Under the pieces are notes generated by a model. That model made no database searches, was not told the DNA's origin, and worked only from the letters and a program-made list of their open reading frames with translations. DNA of 48,347 bases from Polymyxa betae (Eukaryota > Endomyxa > Phytomyxea > Plasmodiophorida > Plasmodiophoridae), in assembly GCA_003693705.1 (NCBI GenBank), contig RBZT01000641.1, positions 1 through 48,347 of the forward strand, in the 5' to 3' direction. Positions 22,801-33,639 of this stretch are shown here, one piece after another (within the stretch, counting starts at the first letter, position 1; each line of letters begins with the position of its first letter). The position numbers were made by a program, and so were the translations under genes.

Positions 22801-23529
22801 CAGAGTCTCAAGGGGCTTGCAGGCAGCCGCATCCAGCTCAACTCGATCCGAGAAAACCGTTACATGGGCAAGGAGTGCACCTTCATGGCATCAGAAATGA
22901 AGGATCGAGAGCGAATGATGACAAATTACCGAAGTTATGAAAAGAACTGGAGCATGGGCCACAGAATACAACGGCACAAGGAGGACAGAACAGAGTCGAT
23001 GCTCTATTACGGCGGTTATTCAGAATCGAGTCATGCAAATAAAAAGGAAACTTCTGAAATGATTAATCGATAATAACAGATATTAGAAAGGGTATGGCAA
23101 ACTTATCTGCAATCGTTTCTGAAAAAGTTCGAACAATAGCTTCAAAGAAAAAAGGCCAAACTTGTCAATAAATGTTCGAGGATTGCGGAAAGATCATGAA
23201 ACTGTGAGCCTAAACCTCAATAACTTCAATGTAAAAGGAATAATGACAATAATTCGAAAATGCAAGATCATAGTTTCAACAAGTCGGAAAACTGTTTGAA
23301 AACAGTTTATGCACCTTTGGCCATTGCAATACGAGCAAGGAGCACCAATGCGTTTCGGGAAGGGCAGAGCAGCACCGAGAATGTTGAAAGTGTGCACGGC
23401 TAGGGTGCCGTCACGATGCCTGAACACGACGCATTCTGGACACAGATCACCCTGGCATTGCTGGCAGTGCAGGGCGGCGCCTTGCAGCTGGCATCCTTCG
23501 CAGAGGACGTCGCCGCTGATTGCTGCCAT
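19809..23529 (-). CDS. Double B-box / PH-like domain protein, about 13 exons
   Basis: Minus strand, start ATG 23529, stop 19809, roughly 695 residues. Exons read by eye: 23315-23529, 22930-23053, 22750-22880, 22315-22514, 21977-22175, 21629-21848, 21418-21476, 21078-21262, 20829-20962, 20633-20773, 20514-20577, 20284-20465, 19809-20040. Introns are 46-260 nt, GT-AG. Reading phase is continuous through exons 5-12. Junctions 1-2, 4-5 and 12-13 do not fit in phase and need transcript data. Domains: B-box-like zinc fingers (CEGC..CQQC..CPEC..H in exon 1; CSYC plus CPPC..CGPC..H across exons 1-2), then two beta-rich blocks, each preceded by a DVIT-like strand. The second (exons 5-6, KRGKIAWSLRYLVVSGHMLFVY) looks like a PH domain and a KGFAQKRGK stretch leads into it. 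A Ser/Arg-rich linker and a helical C-terminus follow. A cytoplasmic, membrane-associated scaffold is possible; the gene was not recognised. Confidence 0.6.
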
Positions 23530-24642
23530 AGAAATCTGAAGCAGACCAGCATCGGGATGGAGAGAGACAGCGCCTCTACCTGTATGCAAGAATGGCCTCA
23601 AAGCCACCTCACTGTGACGGGCTGCGCTTGGGATAATGGGGTGAGTGATCTGGGGTCTCTGCAGTGCTATGCATGGGCTTGCCTGCTTCAAGCTTCTCTT
23701 AGTCACCAATGATTTTTATAAGAATTGATACAGCTTCCTTTGGAGATTAAACGACATCTTTTTTTTCTTATGTTTTCTGTTTTCTAGAAGGCCTTACCCA
23801 TTCAATTGCTGTCGTGACCATTCTAGACGAAGTCGGCAGACTGTGGTCAAGAGGAATTGAACCACACTTTTTGTTTCCAAAAGAATAATGATCAAAAGGA
23901 CACAGAAGCAGGACTGGACAGGATAGGATAGGGCTGTACAAGCGTCGCTTAGTGAAAGCGACACTTGGGTACAGGTCGTGCAGGATCGGTGCTAACTGTC
24001 GTTAAAGCTGCCGTGTTGGCGGTAGCGGCTTCTCGGCTTCTCAAGCGGGCTGTGCAAATGCGCGCTCTCCATCTGTTTCAGCCTTCAGGAGGCTGCGTAG
24101 GAGTGGCATCTTATTGAATTTTGGAAGGCTTCCGACTCGTGAAATTCAAGGCTGTAGGGTGATGAGCTGATAGTTTGGAAGATGTCTGCAACTAAAGTAT
24201 AAAAGCATTCAATTCAAAAGTAAATACTCTTAGTATGCATTTATGATGACAAAGATTCCAGATGATAGCTTGGTTCAAACAGGCATTTGGACTCCAGAGA
24301 AAGTTTTGCGGAAAATTCAGTTTACCTCGAATCAAATAACGCTTTGGTTGATAATAAAGCGGCATAAGTTCTCGGCCTTCTCTAGGCCGCATCATCAGCT
24401 TAAAAAATCCACAGAAAACGATGTATTCAACCGATTCACTGGCTCATAAATTCAAATTTGCTAAATCTTCAAGTCAGACAATTTAACAGCAAAACCTCAT
24501 GGCTCAATAAATCATCTATCGATCCATTGCGAGAGATGAATTCATTCTGAATCCGCAAACCGATCGAATGGTCAAGGGTTGGGTTGGTCAAAAACCCTAA
24601 TGCAAAAGATATCTTAACCCAGCTCGTGGAGTACTCCACCCT
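23530..24642. other. Intergenic region upstream of the B-box/PH gene
   Basis: No supported gene. Frames antisense to the first exon extend into it but are shadows. A telo-box (AAAACCCTAA) lies at 24591, between this gene and the plus-strand gene at 25086. Confidence 0.4.
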
Positions 24643-25085
24643 AGGGTTCTACCGTTTCCTAAAAGGAAAGGCCGGAACCAATGGCTTGACAAATAAGAGC
24701 TGACCTTTGCGCAGTCATTTTGTACATCAAAACTCGGAGAGATCATCGGTAGGGTTTTACCGCGTCGGGTCAGAAAAGGCCGCCAGTGTTCTTGACCAAT
24801 GAGATCAGACCTTTGCGCAGTCCTACCTCAAAAAATCGGGAAAATCTTCAATAGGGTTCTACCGCTTCGGGTCAGAAAAAGGCCGGAACCAATGTCTAGA
24901 CTAGTGAGTCTCACTGTGAGAGCTGACCTTTGCGCAGTCAGACCATTTCCACTTCGGAGCGATCGTCAAAATGGTTTTACCGCGTCGGGTCACAAAAAGG
25001 CCGGCCAGACCCCGAATATCATGACCCGCGAGGGTCCGTCGCATGGTCATTTCCATTTTCGCCTTAAGACACGGAACGATCGTCC
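24643..25085 (+). repeat. Four-unit degenerate tandem repeat ending at a start codon
   Basis: Units begin at about 24643, 24751, 24853 and 24972 (102-119 bp each). Each opens with AGGGTTYTACCG or close to it, then a CGGGTCAGAAAAAGGCC-like block. Units 1-3 share GACCTTTGCGCAGTC, and the units close with TCGGAGCGATCGTC or a relative. The last unit runs directly into the ATG at 25086 (ACGATCGTCC then ATG), so the array is the immediate 5' region of that gene and may be a multiplied promoter/leader. Confidence 0.8.
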
Positions 25086-26160
25086 ATGAATCAGGCTTTG
25101 GCTGTGCTCGCGGTCGTACTGGTCCTGGTCTCGATATGGCCCCAGCCATCTAGGTACAGTATTGTTACCCCGTGCCCACTCATATCGACTGAACTGGTTC
25201 GACAGCGGCCGTCTGCTGGCAGAAAGCAATGTCGGCAGCTGGATCAGCCCCTCTCCTTCCCCCGTGCCGCTCTCAGCCGATTCCTCGGCGACGATTTTGG
25301 GCTATCTTTATGGAGCTTTCTTGCTGGTGTTGGTGTCCGTCATTGCGTTCTCATGCTGTTATCCAACAGCGTTTGATGATGATCGGTCAACTCGGAATAC
25401 GGCTGTAAATACCACTCTACCTGATGCTGGCCCTCGACCAACGCGATCAATTTTGGAACGGTCCCGCTTGGCTTCTTCACTGCCTGCAAATACCAATTTC
25501 ACTCCCAGAGAATCAGCAGTGCATGGATGGCTTTTGCCTAAATCGGAGTATGCTCCAGAAGCCTTTTTAAATCTCAGACTGCCTCTTGCTGTCGCTCCAC
25601 GAGAACCCGCACGCTGTTTGCAAGCAGGTCCGTCTCGAAAGGTTTCTTCCCCGCCTGTTAATACCGCCATGCCTTCCACCTCTACAGCACCAGCAAGCTC
25701 TTCAAAAGCAAGTTGGAATTGTTTTGCAAAACTGCCTCCCAGAGCACCAACAAGTACAGCGCAAGGTCGTCTACTTCGATCTGACAAATCGCATAGAAGA
25801 ACAGGTTCTGCTCCAGCTGCTTTCTTCAATGCCATCGAGCCTAATGCAACCGCTCGAAAATCCCTAAATTATGTGCAACCGTGCCCGTCTCGTCTGGGTC
25901 CTTCTCCGCATATTGATACCGATATGCCTTCTACCTCTACAACACCAGCAAGCTCTTCAATTGCAGGTCCGTCTTATCAATCAGACATGGTTTTCAAACA
26001 ACAAACAAGCGTTACGCCTGCTATTTCACACACTATATCACCTGATGTCATCGGTCATGTTCCTGAGAATTTCATTTTCGAAATGTTTATAAGCGATTCC
26101 CTTTCTTACTGCAGTGGAGAAAGGAGTGTGATCAATGATGGCGAAAGCGGCAGCCATTAA
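25086..26160 (+). CDS. Single-pass membrane protein with Ser/Pro-rich tail, one intron
   Basis: Two exons, 25086-25153 and 25206-26160, give 340 residues. The intron (52 nt, GTACAG ... TTCGACAG, branch-like CTGAAC near the end) restores phase exactly. It joins the signal-peptide frame MNQALAVLAVVLVLVSIW to the long downstream frame. Order: signal peptide (1-20), short Ser/Pro-rich outer segment, one transmembrane helix (about 52-74, ILGYLYGAFLLVLVSVIAFS) with CC after it, then a 265-residue Ser/Thr/Pro-rich tail. The tail contains an internal duplication: two blocks with PSR, then D/N-T-x-MPSTSTxPASSS, about 100 residues apart. The gene follows the tandem array at 24643. CGTACTGG lies at 25116. 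A decayed copy follows at 26574. No named family was recognised; type I topology suggests a surface protein. Confidence 0.65.
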
Positions 26161-26573
26161 CTTCTGTGTCTGCCACTTGGAAACATTTCCGATCTTCTCT
26201 ATACCAATACAAGCTAACTCTTTACTTCATCCCTCTCATTTCACAGATTATTTTCTTTTGTGTTAAAACTATAACCGGAGTCGCATTATAGATAGACAAT
26301 CTGAATTGTGCGATTTACAGCTCATAAATTAGCTTGATCTGGCCGTCATAATCCTAGCAAACGGCATTCATCACAGGACAGCGACCTTGATATCGAATTT
26401 TCTACCGCCGATGAGCTACCAAAACCCTAACGCAGTGGCTCCTATCCTTACCAGGGCGCAGCCTCCAGAGAAAGTTCCAGCGAACGACTTTTAGAATCAA
26501 AAAACGGCCGGACACAATCTCGACGACTCGTCGAATCCTCTCGCAACAGCCGGCGATTCCAAGGGAATCCGGT
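26161..26573. other. Spacer with telo-box between gene and its decayed copy
   Basis: AT-rich, no gene seen. AAAACCCTAA at 26421 lies about 150 bp upstream of the ATG of the decayed copy at 26574. Confidence 0.4.
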
Positions 26574-26875
26574 ATGAGCCAGCTTCCGGCTGTGATTGCT
26601 GGCCATACTGGTCCTTTTCTCGACTTGGCCGCCTCCTACGTCGGTTCTCGTTATCCGGTGTCCTCCCAGGAGATCCAAATGGTACTGCAGACACCGGCTG
26701 CTTGCAGAATTGAACCCGCTCAGCCAATCTCCTGTTTCATAATCCTATCTTTAAACCATAAGCGACCAGAGCCACCATTGTCGGCTGCGTCTTAGCAGCC
26801 TTTTGGTGTTGTTGGCGATCCGTATCCTGTTGCAATGTCGTTCTCCTGCATAGCTTCCAACCCGAATCCCAGCAC
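26574..26875 (+). pseudogene. Decayed copy of the single-pass membrane protein gene
   Basis: The ATG and first codons (MSQLPAVIAGHTGPFLDLA) align base by base with the start of the gene at 25086, including a CATACTGGTCC variant of CGTACTGGTCC. The region 26670-26700 matches its exon-2 start (CGGCTGCTTGCAGA). 26790-26845 matches its transmembrane coding part, but stop codons and frame changes interrupt it. No intact protein can be read. It is a duplicate that has lost function. Confidence 0.55.
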
Positions 26876-26989
26876 ACATCCAACTTCGTCTTGAAACCAT
26901 CAAAATGTTTGTTGCTATTACCGAAATGTCATCATTCTCCAACTTACCATCGATTGTTTTAACTTCCTCCGGCATGGCTTTTTCTGCAT

Positions 26990-27475
26990 GTTTTCCTCAT
27001 CAAAGCCAGCCTCACCAGAGACAACGAGAGAGATGTCGTCCTGTTCCGAACAGCGTATATAGCGCTCTGGATAATCCCGACAGAAATGTGTACGATTCCG
27101 AATTTCCAAACGAAAGAGCCCCCACTGTCTACCTCCGACCCAGAATACGGTAAAAAGGCTTCTGAAATAGAGTTCAGCGAAAATGTCAAGATTTTCGACT
27201 TTGCATCAAGCTTTGAAATTGAAATTGTTGCTCTACAGTTAGGGATAGCAAATATATACAAGCGACAACTCCCAATATATCATCGCGTTCACATATTTAG
27301 TGACTCCCTGTCGTGCTTACAGCAGCTCGCCACACTTCCATATAAACAGCAATTCGTCCACACTGTCGTACAAGACTGCCTCCAAAAACCTGGCCAAACT
27401 GGCTCGCAATAACACTGTAGAACTGTACTTCATCCCAAGTTTCTCGAAACCGTCCATCTAAGAAAGTGCCGTCAT
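26990..27475 (+). pseudogene. RNase H-like domain remnant of a retroelement
   Basis: The frame 27086-27411 contains ASSFEIEIVALQLGIANI and, 30 residues later, VHIFSDSLSCLQQLATLP, the E-containing helix and FSDS-x-x-x-L-x-x-L motif of LINE-type RNase H. After a break the sequence NNTVELYFIPSF recalls the strand that precedes the last catalytic His/Asp region. A VYDSEFPNERA stretch in the preceding frame may be the first strand. Frame changes at about 27150 and 27400 and the missing 3' motifs indicate decay. No reverse transcriptase was seen nearby. Confidence 0.5.
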
Positions 27476-28888
27476 TTTGACATCAATCGAATTCCAAGAT
27501 ATATTGCAAGCGACATAGAGAAACAGTTGAGCATCAGGCATCAGCTGAGAAAATCTGTTTTTTTTTTTAACTTTTAAGGAAACTGAGGGAAAAGTACGAC
27601 GAATTTGAAATTACCAACTTCAACAATGCGCTTTACATACACGAATCATTGATGGTTAAATTCATGGCCTGCGTACACAGGAAAGGCTGCAACATATAAC
27701 GACGATATGTTGAAAGATGGGAACCAGTAGGAGAGTATTAGAGAGGGTTGGGTCCATAGGGTCGAGTCCCTGATTGGATTGGGCTGATGCACTCTTAGGT
27801 CCTGCTAATAGGGCCGTGCCAAACGCATACATATAAATGGGTGAAATGATGACAGGCTCCGAAATTGGCAGTACGAGCACTGGTAGCTATCACAGGCAAA
27901 TGCCTGAGTACAGCTGGTCAGGCGCTAAGGCAACAGCGTCGTTTGTTGACAATGATCAACGAGCTAGTCAAATCCATTCCAATACAATATCTCGTTGATT
28001 TGGTTCAGAATGATTCGTTTGCTGTCGGTTTGTTTTATTGCCTTTTTTAGATTCCTTTGGGTGATTTTAACGTTCATAACTGTATATTCAATTCTGTTTG
28101 TGGTCTTGGTGCGGTTTCCATAATCATTATACGGATCTCGTTCTAATTTCATTTTGGTTTTTGTTCGATAATGGTCTCTATTGAGTTCTGCCACGACCTT
28201 GTGCTTCAGAAAGTGTCTGGGCTTCATTATTGGCCAATGAGATGTCTACAGTTCTCGCGTTGGGGCGTTTTTATCATAGTAATTAGTAAATGTAAATTCA
28301 TTGACATTTCATCTAGATAGCTGTGGTTTTCTCTGTGGTTGAATCCATCCGTTATCGCAGATATTAAATCCTCTGTGACTACTACTTTTGGACTGAATTC
28401 TGTTGTACCATTCGGCGCAACACTCGAATGCGACTCGAATTTACCGACCTGAAGTACTTCAAAGGAGAAACGTTTCGTAATGGGCCACGTCGATTTGCCC
28501 CCGCGTTCAGCAACCTCTTCAGCGTCGTCATGGCTGTTCGCGGACTCAATCCCGTCATCGTCGCCTCGATCCTGGTTCTCTGAAGCAGACCTAACGCAGG
28601 GCGGACGCTTAGTTAGACGAACAGACCCTGGCGTCGGCTTCAAAAACCTGCTCCAGTTTTGAGAGTTGCTGAAAGTCGGCGGGTCGCACTACTGCTCCCG
28701 ACATTTGCCTTAATATTCAGGAAGTAATTTATTGTGATTCAGTTTATCGGTATGATGTACAATAGGAAAGTAGATAAATCGATAAAGATAATGATTTTTA
28801 TTGCCCGTTCCCAAGTAACGATCGAATCAATTTGTTGCAAATGGTTTCGTTCAGGATGATTTCTCTATCCGAGATTGCAACTTTGCTG
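27476..28888. other. Stretch with one weak minus-strand candidate
   Basis: A 138-codon frame on the minus strand (28227-28643), acidic at the N-terminus with a GKSTWPITKRFSFEVLQVGK stretch, is the only candidate. It starts at the left edge of the duplicated segment and has no recognised domain, so it is weak. The remainder is AT-rich without features. Confidence 0.25.
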
Positions 28889-30035
28889 TTACAGGTGTTG
28901 GTTTATTTGTTGAAGTTGTTGTTGAAGCAGCTGAATATCCTTCTGCTGCTGGGGATTCTGTTGTTGAAGCAGCTGATTCTGTTGTCGAAGCTGACCAATT
29001 TGTTCTTGAATTACGAACTCCATCGCGGTCTTTTGACCAAGGAAACCTCCAGGATATCTCCGAACCGGATCTGGAGCTTTCCTCGGAGCACACGCAGCAC
29101 TTCACTGGGATCCGTAATTTTGTAGTAAATCGGTGCTGGTTGCCCAGGGCCCATATTTGGACACACATTCTGGTGAGCTGGCTGAACAGGTCGCGCCGCA
29201 ATTTGTAACATCTGTTTCAACTGAGGGCTTCGTGAAATGGCCGGAAGTCCGATGCAGCAGAATTCGCTATCGTAATTTTTTGATTGAGTCCGGACGTCTT
29301 CTGGTTTGTTCAGGGCCCTTTTTCTGTCTGCAGAATCGTCATGGTAAAAGACCTCAATCCAGAGATCCGGAATGGGAATCCTATTCTTAACAGGATGCTG
29401 CCATTGTTCGAGCGAAGGCCTCTTGAGCCAGCAGCCGACATTGACTTCCCGTTCAATATACATATTGCCGGCTTTTCTCAGGCAAATTGGCGTTGCCCCT
29501 GAATCACCTTCTGGAAATCGAGCACGAAATTGGAGTGCTAAACTCAATTCGATTTCGCTCTTCAATCGTCCACCAGGCATGACGACGAAAATAGTTTGTT
29601 CCGAAAGTGATAAGTCGATAGTGAGCCGGATGGGGAGCTCTCGCATACAGTGGATTAACTCGAAGACATCAAGGGATTGATCAAAGATTAATGCGATTAA
29701 TTTGAGATCTTCCGGCGCTGAATCAAATGCTCCCATCAATGCACTTTCCGCCCATTCTGCCATCAAATCTGGTGCCATGCTGGGGACTATGATGGTTAAA
29801 GAGGGCATCTTCTTCAACAGAGTCTTTTAGACAGAATGAAAACCATGAATTCGGGCCTCGCCACAGCGCAATCAATTTTGTACCCGAGGGGTTGCGCTCT
29901 CGTCAACTCTCAGAATTGAGTCAGGAAACCCTAAAACCTAGCGTAATAGTCCGCTGTTCATCCATCAACTGACTGCAAGGCTGCTCCTTCTGGTCATCGT
30001 TTCTGAAGAAAGTTTCTGCTAGATGAAGTTCCCCC
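28616..30035. repeat. Segmental duplication, copy 2 of the Uma2-like locus
   Basis: Aligns along its whole length with 14868-16330. Differences seen by eye are scattered substitutions, a 21-bp in-frame deletion near 29143, and one missing base near 29040. Confidence 0.9.
28889..29808 (-). pseudogene. Frameshifted copy of the Uma2-like gene
   Basis: It starts at the ATG at 29808 and is nearly identical to the gene at 15141-16103 through the PIPDLWIEVFYHDDSADRK motif. A 21-bp in-frame deletion removes seven residues after NVCPNMGP. At about 29040 a run that is CAAGAAAAACC in copy 1 is one base shorter (CAAGGAAACC). The frame therefore changes, and translation ends at 29011 with an unrelated KRPRWSS tail. 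The Gln-rich coiled coil is still readable in the other frame down to the original stop at 28889. The nuclease-like part is intact, so a truncated protein is possible. Confidence 0.7.
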
Positions 30036-31299
30036 TCTTCCAAAAACGCGGTGGACAAACAAGAGGTACAGAGAATAATTTCAGAAGAATCAGGTGACAA
30101 CGAAGAATACGGAACGCTCAGCAATGGAACCATCTCGGATTAGAGACGATCTATTCAAAAGAAAGTACTGAAGTATTGGGATTTTGAATCCATCTTCGAG
30201 ATACAGCACAAGGCGCTTTGAGAGACAGCTTGATAGGAACCACGGAGCTTTGTATCTGAGAGTGGTCTTGGTTTTGTCTCTGTAAAATCGATAGATCTCG
30301 GGGAGATAACAAAATTACAGAAACAGATATATAAAAGTAACAATTGCGGCGCCTGTTTCATGTCGCGCAACTGTTGCCGCAGGACTTGGGGCAGCGGGCT
30401 ACGCTACCCAACATCCAGCCCAGATTCCAGAGGGAGGGTGCGATTGCCCTGCCGACTGTGGCGCATGCCTGCTTGCTAACTCATGTCCTATTATCGACTT
30501 ACGATTTTATTAAACTCAATACCGTAGACGCACTAATATCTAGTTCTCTTATAACTAATTCTTTCATATAACCGATAGCGTCCCGTTTCCTCGTGTCGAT
30601 TCTATGGCTTATAACTGGTATCCTCATATACTGTAAGCATTTGCAAAAAACGGTTATTGGAGAGTAAACGAAAGATTGCAAGCAATTCAGGTGTATTGGT
30701 TGAAGAATGAGCGAATATCTGACTTGTTTCAGGCCAGATAGACGTTGCTCTGTGAGTTCACTGGTTAATCGATATAAGATACTTACGACGAATGGTTTTT
30801 TATTTCTGTAGAATAGAGAAGAAGATGATCATCAAGAATATCGAGACAGATTCTCAGAGCACTTACCTTCTTTTCAACCGATAATGGTTCCTCTTGCTCT
30901 TCTTCCTCCATGGCTTCTAGATTAAGGGGGCTTTACAATGGTTTATGACGCTGGTCACATTGAGCCATCTTTCTAGGTAGTTTAAAGATTCACCCCATGC
31001 AGAACAGCATTCTCCGCAACTTTGAAACGATTTTGTTACGCAAAATCACTATTTCCGTAAGCAAACACTTTATGCGATCGCAGAAATAAACCATTGCGTA
31101 CGCAGTTGATCTTGATAAGCGACACTCGCTTAAATGATAGTATTATAGTATAGTAAGCGCGATGAACGATCATATCAGCTATAAGATAGTCAACGGTATA
31201 TTTATTCCCAAAAATCGACAAATCATTCCACGCGTAACGCAATATACAGAACTTGAATTTTTGTTAATTTACGAAGAAGCTTTCCAGGAAAGATGAGAG
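30036..31299. other. AT-rich stretch without a supported gene
   Basis: A minus-strand exon-like start at 30911 (acidic M-E-E-E-E-Q-E-E) ends at a consensus GTAAGT donor, but the next acceptor leads to an early stop in phase. A Cys-containing plus-strand stretch near 30345-30480 has no start. Neither is accepted. Confidence 0.35.
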
Positions 31300-31662
31300 T
31301 GATATATACATCATCAGGGGTAAGCTGGGCCAGTACGTTATAGTGGATCGAGTCCATGATGCATTTGGCAGGTGCCTAAGATCTGTCAGCCCGGGATATC
31401 AAAGGTCCCTTTAGACGGCCGACCTGTAGTCTGATAACGTTCACTAAGGCGGGAAGGTTTTGATTTTTAAAACCGGTTATATGAGCTCCTGATAGATCAG
31501 GATATGTGCTGCAAATCGCAGCACCGATTGTAGCAAAAAAGAACTGGAAAAACCCAATCCAATCGCACTGGTTTGTTGGATTCATTTATCATTTTCAAAA
31601 ACTGAGGGAAAATGGAGCTTTCGGCACTTGTAGAGCTGAGTCAACTTAACATTCTTTACTGG

Positions 31663-32200
31663 TTAAATATTATTGTCAGCATTAACAGCAGATTGAGCAG
31701 ATTTGATGGAATGGCTTTCATTGCCAGTGACAATGAGACTCTCAAATCCGCACTGTTTACTCTTGCTATTTTGCCTAGAGCAACGCTCCCGAAAACAGCT
31801 ATGAGGAAACGGATTTCCCCATCTAGTGAAAAATTCGAAGATCATTCTGACAGCATACTGAAACGCATGAGAGAACTGGGTAACATGTATGATTAAGCCA
31901 ATTAGTACACACTTCACGTGACATGTGCAGTGTCGGGTCGGTAATCTTGGCCCGACCTATTTTTAGACATAAACTGGCCACCAATATCAACTTCTGTAAC
32001 GTGGTCTCCGAAGTTGAAATTTCCGAAGTTTCGCTCAATATGAGCTGATCATCGAGAACTTTGATAATAAGGGGGTCTTTTGCAGTGAGTTTTCTGGCCT
32101 TTGATGGGACCAATATATTTGTATCAGTAAGAAACGCGTACTCGTCATCATCAGGCTTCTGATTCTGAATTACAGATTCAGAGTGAGATTTCCCATTCAA
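31663..32200 (-). pseudogene. STLQKLI-family unit, left arm unit 2 (frame broken)
   Basis: The frame to 31823 reads from a non-ATG start: SHSESVIQ..PDDDEYAF..DTNIL, AKDPLIIKVLDDQLILSETSE, ETTLQKLILVA, then CYPVLSCVSVCCQNDLRIF. The family's next block (WGNPF-x-H-x-x-x-x-x-x-C) continues in a neighbouring frame down to about 31663, so there is one frame break at about 31830. The block order matches unit 1 (32178-32828), so the two units are tandem paralogs. Possibly both are exons of one minus-strand gene. No known domain was recognised. Confidence 0.45.
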
Positions 32201-32828
32201 TATGAATAAATCTCACCAAAAAAGCACACAGAGTAGAGTAGTTTGTGATTTTCTCGACACCAAAATCAAACAATTTCAGAAATTCAGTTAAAACGCGAAA
32301 CACTGGCAGAAAGAGATCCTGTCCTGGTGAGCTCAATTTCATCCTTTTCACGGACGGATTCTTGTCGTTCTGTAAAGCAGGAGGGTCAAATCCAACACTT
32401 GAACTATTTCGGACCTTATTGATATCAACAGTTGACAGTCTGGATGGGCATTTATCTCCAAAACATTTTTTACAGAGATTCCAATGATTGAATGGATTCC
32501 CCCAGAGCGTCGGAAACATTCGAAGATCTTTCTGACAGCATTCCATGACACATCGCATTACAGGACGACACACCTGATACAGGAAATATCGTATTTTCCA
32601 ATCAATCATTTGCCAAGTCCATTCATATTTCCGGAAGGCCCAGATCATTTTCCGATACAAATGAATCAGTCTCTGTAATGTGCTCTGAGCATAACTGATT
32701 CGCTGGATTTCGCTCACATCAAGATCACATCCTTTCACATTGATAACAAATTGACAGTGGGAGTATTGAACTGCATCTCCATTAGATGAAGACAAAGCAC
32801 GAAGCTCTTCGTCATTCGGCTCTTTCAT
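32178..32828 (-). CDS. STLQKLI-family protein, left arm unit 1
   Basis: ATG-started ORF of 216 codons on the minus strand. Blocks in order: a VINVKGCDLDVSEIQRI strand-turn-helix, AQSTLQRLI, LYRKMIWAFRKYEWTWQM, QVCRPVMRCVMECCQKDLRMF, then WGNPFNHWNL with a KCFGDKCPS pair of Cys. The Cys spacing (C-x3-C-x3-CC, later C-x4-C) is kept in the right-arm copy in part. The first block faintly resembles the start of a BTB fold, but this is not enough to assign one. It is the best-preserved copy of a family with at least five units in this window. Function is unknown. Confidence 0.5.
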   Translation of the reverse strand: MKEPNDEELRALSSSNGDAVQYSHCQFVINVKGCDLDVSEIQRISYAQSTLQRLIHLYRKMIWAFRKYEWTWQMIDWKIRYFLYQVCRPVMRCVMECCQKDLRMFPTLWGNPFNHWNLCKKCFGDKCPSRLSTVDINKVRNSSSVGFDPPALQNDKNPSVKRMKLSSPGQDLFLPVFRVLTEFLKLFDFGVEKITNYSTLCAFLVRFIHIEWEISL

Positions 32829-32830
32829 CT

Positions 32831-33599
32831 AATGTACAGTCAATATAGAGGGGGACGAAAATCTCTTCAAAATTCACCAGAAACTTGCAGAGACTGTTAT
32901 AGTCATTGATATCAGTCACATCATGATTGTAGGAATACAGAAGGTCGGTTGGCGAAGATGTCTCGTCTAAACGGGGACGTTTCCGGGAGATAGTTTCAAC
33001 GGGTTCATCATTCTGATTACGAATATCTCAGAGATTTCTAAGACATGAGACTTGATAAGGAAACGATACATTGGTAGATTCTTGAATAGAAGGTAGAGCC
33101 GGAACAATATCTGTATGATGAAATGAGAATATCGGTGTTGATACATTTCCAATATCAGGAAGGGTGTCCAACATTTTATAAATTTCATTGTCTGTGAATA
33201 TCTGAATAATACATCAATTTCATACCACAGTTATAGAATCATTTCATACATCAAAATCTATATCGAGATCAAAATCAAATGAGGGATCAAAGAGGTTGTT
33301 GGAATAGGGAAGATCCGAGGAGTGTTGGATTGAATTGAAATGATGGTGAATGGGTTCCTATGATGCATGTTAAAATTTGGAACTTTTTTGTAACAAAACA
33401 ATCTTACTCCAGCTGGAGTTCGGGAGGAGAGACTCCAATATGAGTCTCTTCAAGAAAGTCCGCAGCATTAGAACTGAATGTAGCCAAGCACTCTGATAGG
33501 ATCAGTATCAGGAAGGGAACCGCTTGACAAAGCATTTCTAGGTAGGCCAATGAAGTCTGTTTGTCAGATAGAGGCGATGCGAGCCGTGGGTCGAAGCTC
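32831..33599. other. Centre of the inverted repeat
   Basis: Unique spacer of about 0.8 kb between the arms. It is AT-rich, with no gene supported. Confidence 0.4.
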
Positions 33600-33639
33600 A
33601 TGAAAATTCTGCACGCACTTTTTGCTGCTCAGAGGCATC

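Larger units (their letters stand above)
31300..32830. repeat. Large inverted repeat, left arm
   Basis: Reverse complement of 33600-34945. Matches seen include the CCCGGGATATC block at about 31392 and 34845, the ATGAGGAAACGGATTT block at 31800 and its inverse near 34430, and the GACGAGTACGCGTTTC block at 34268 with its inverse near 32140. The arms are diverged and the right arm has deletions. Confidence 0.8.

Noticed and set aside
31612-31896. 94-codon plus-strand ORF with a counterpart in the other arm
   Set aside because: Conserved only because it is antisense to the STLQKLI-family blocks in both arms of the inverted repeat.
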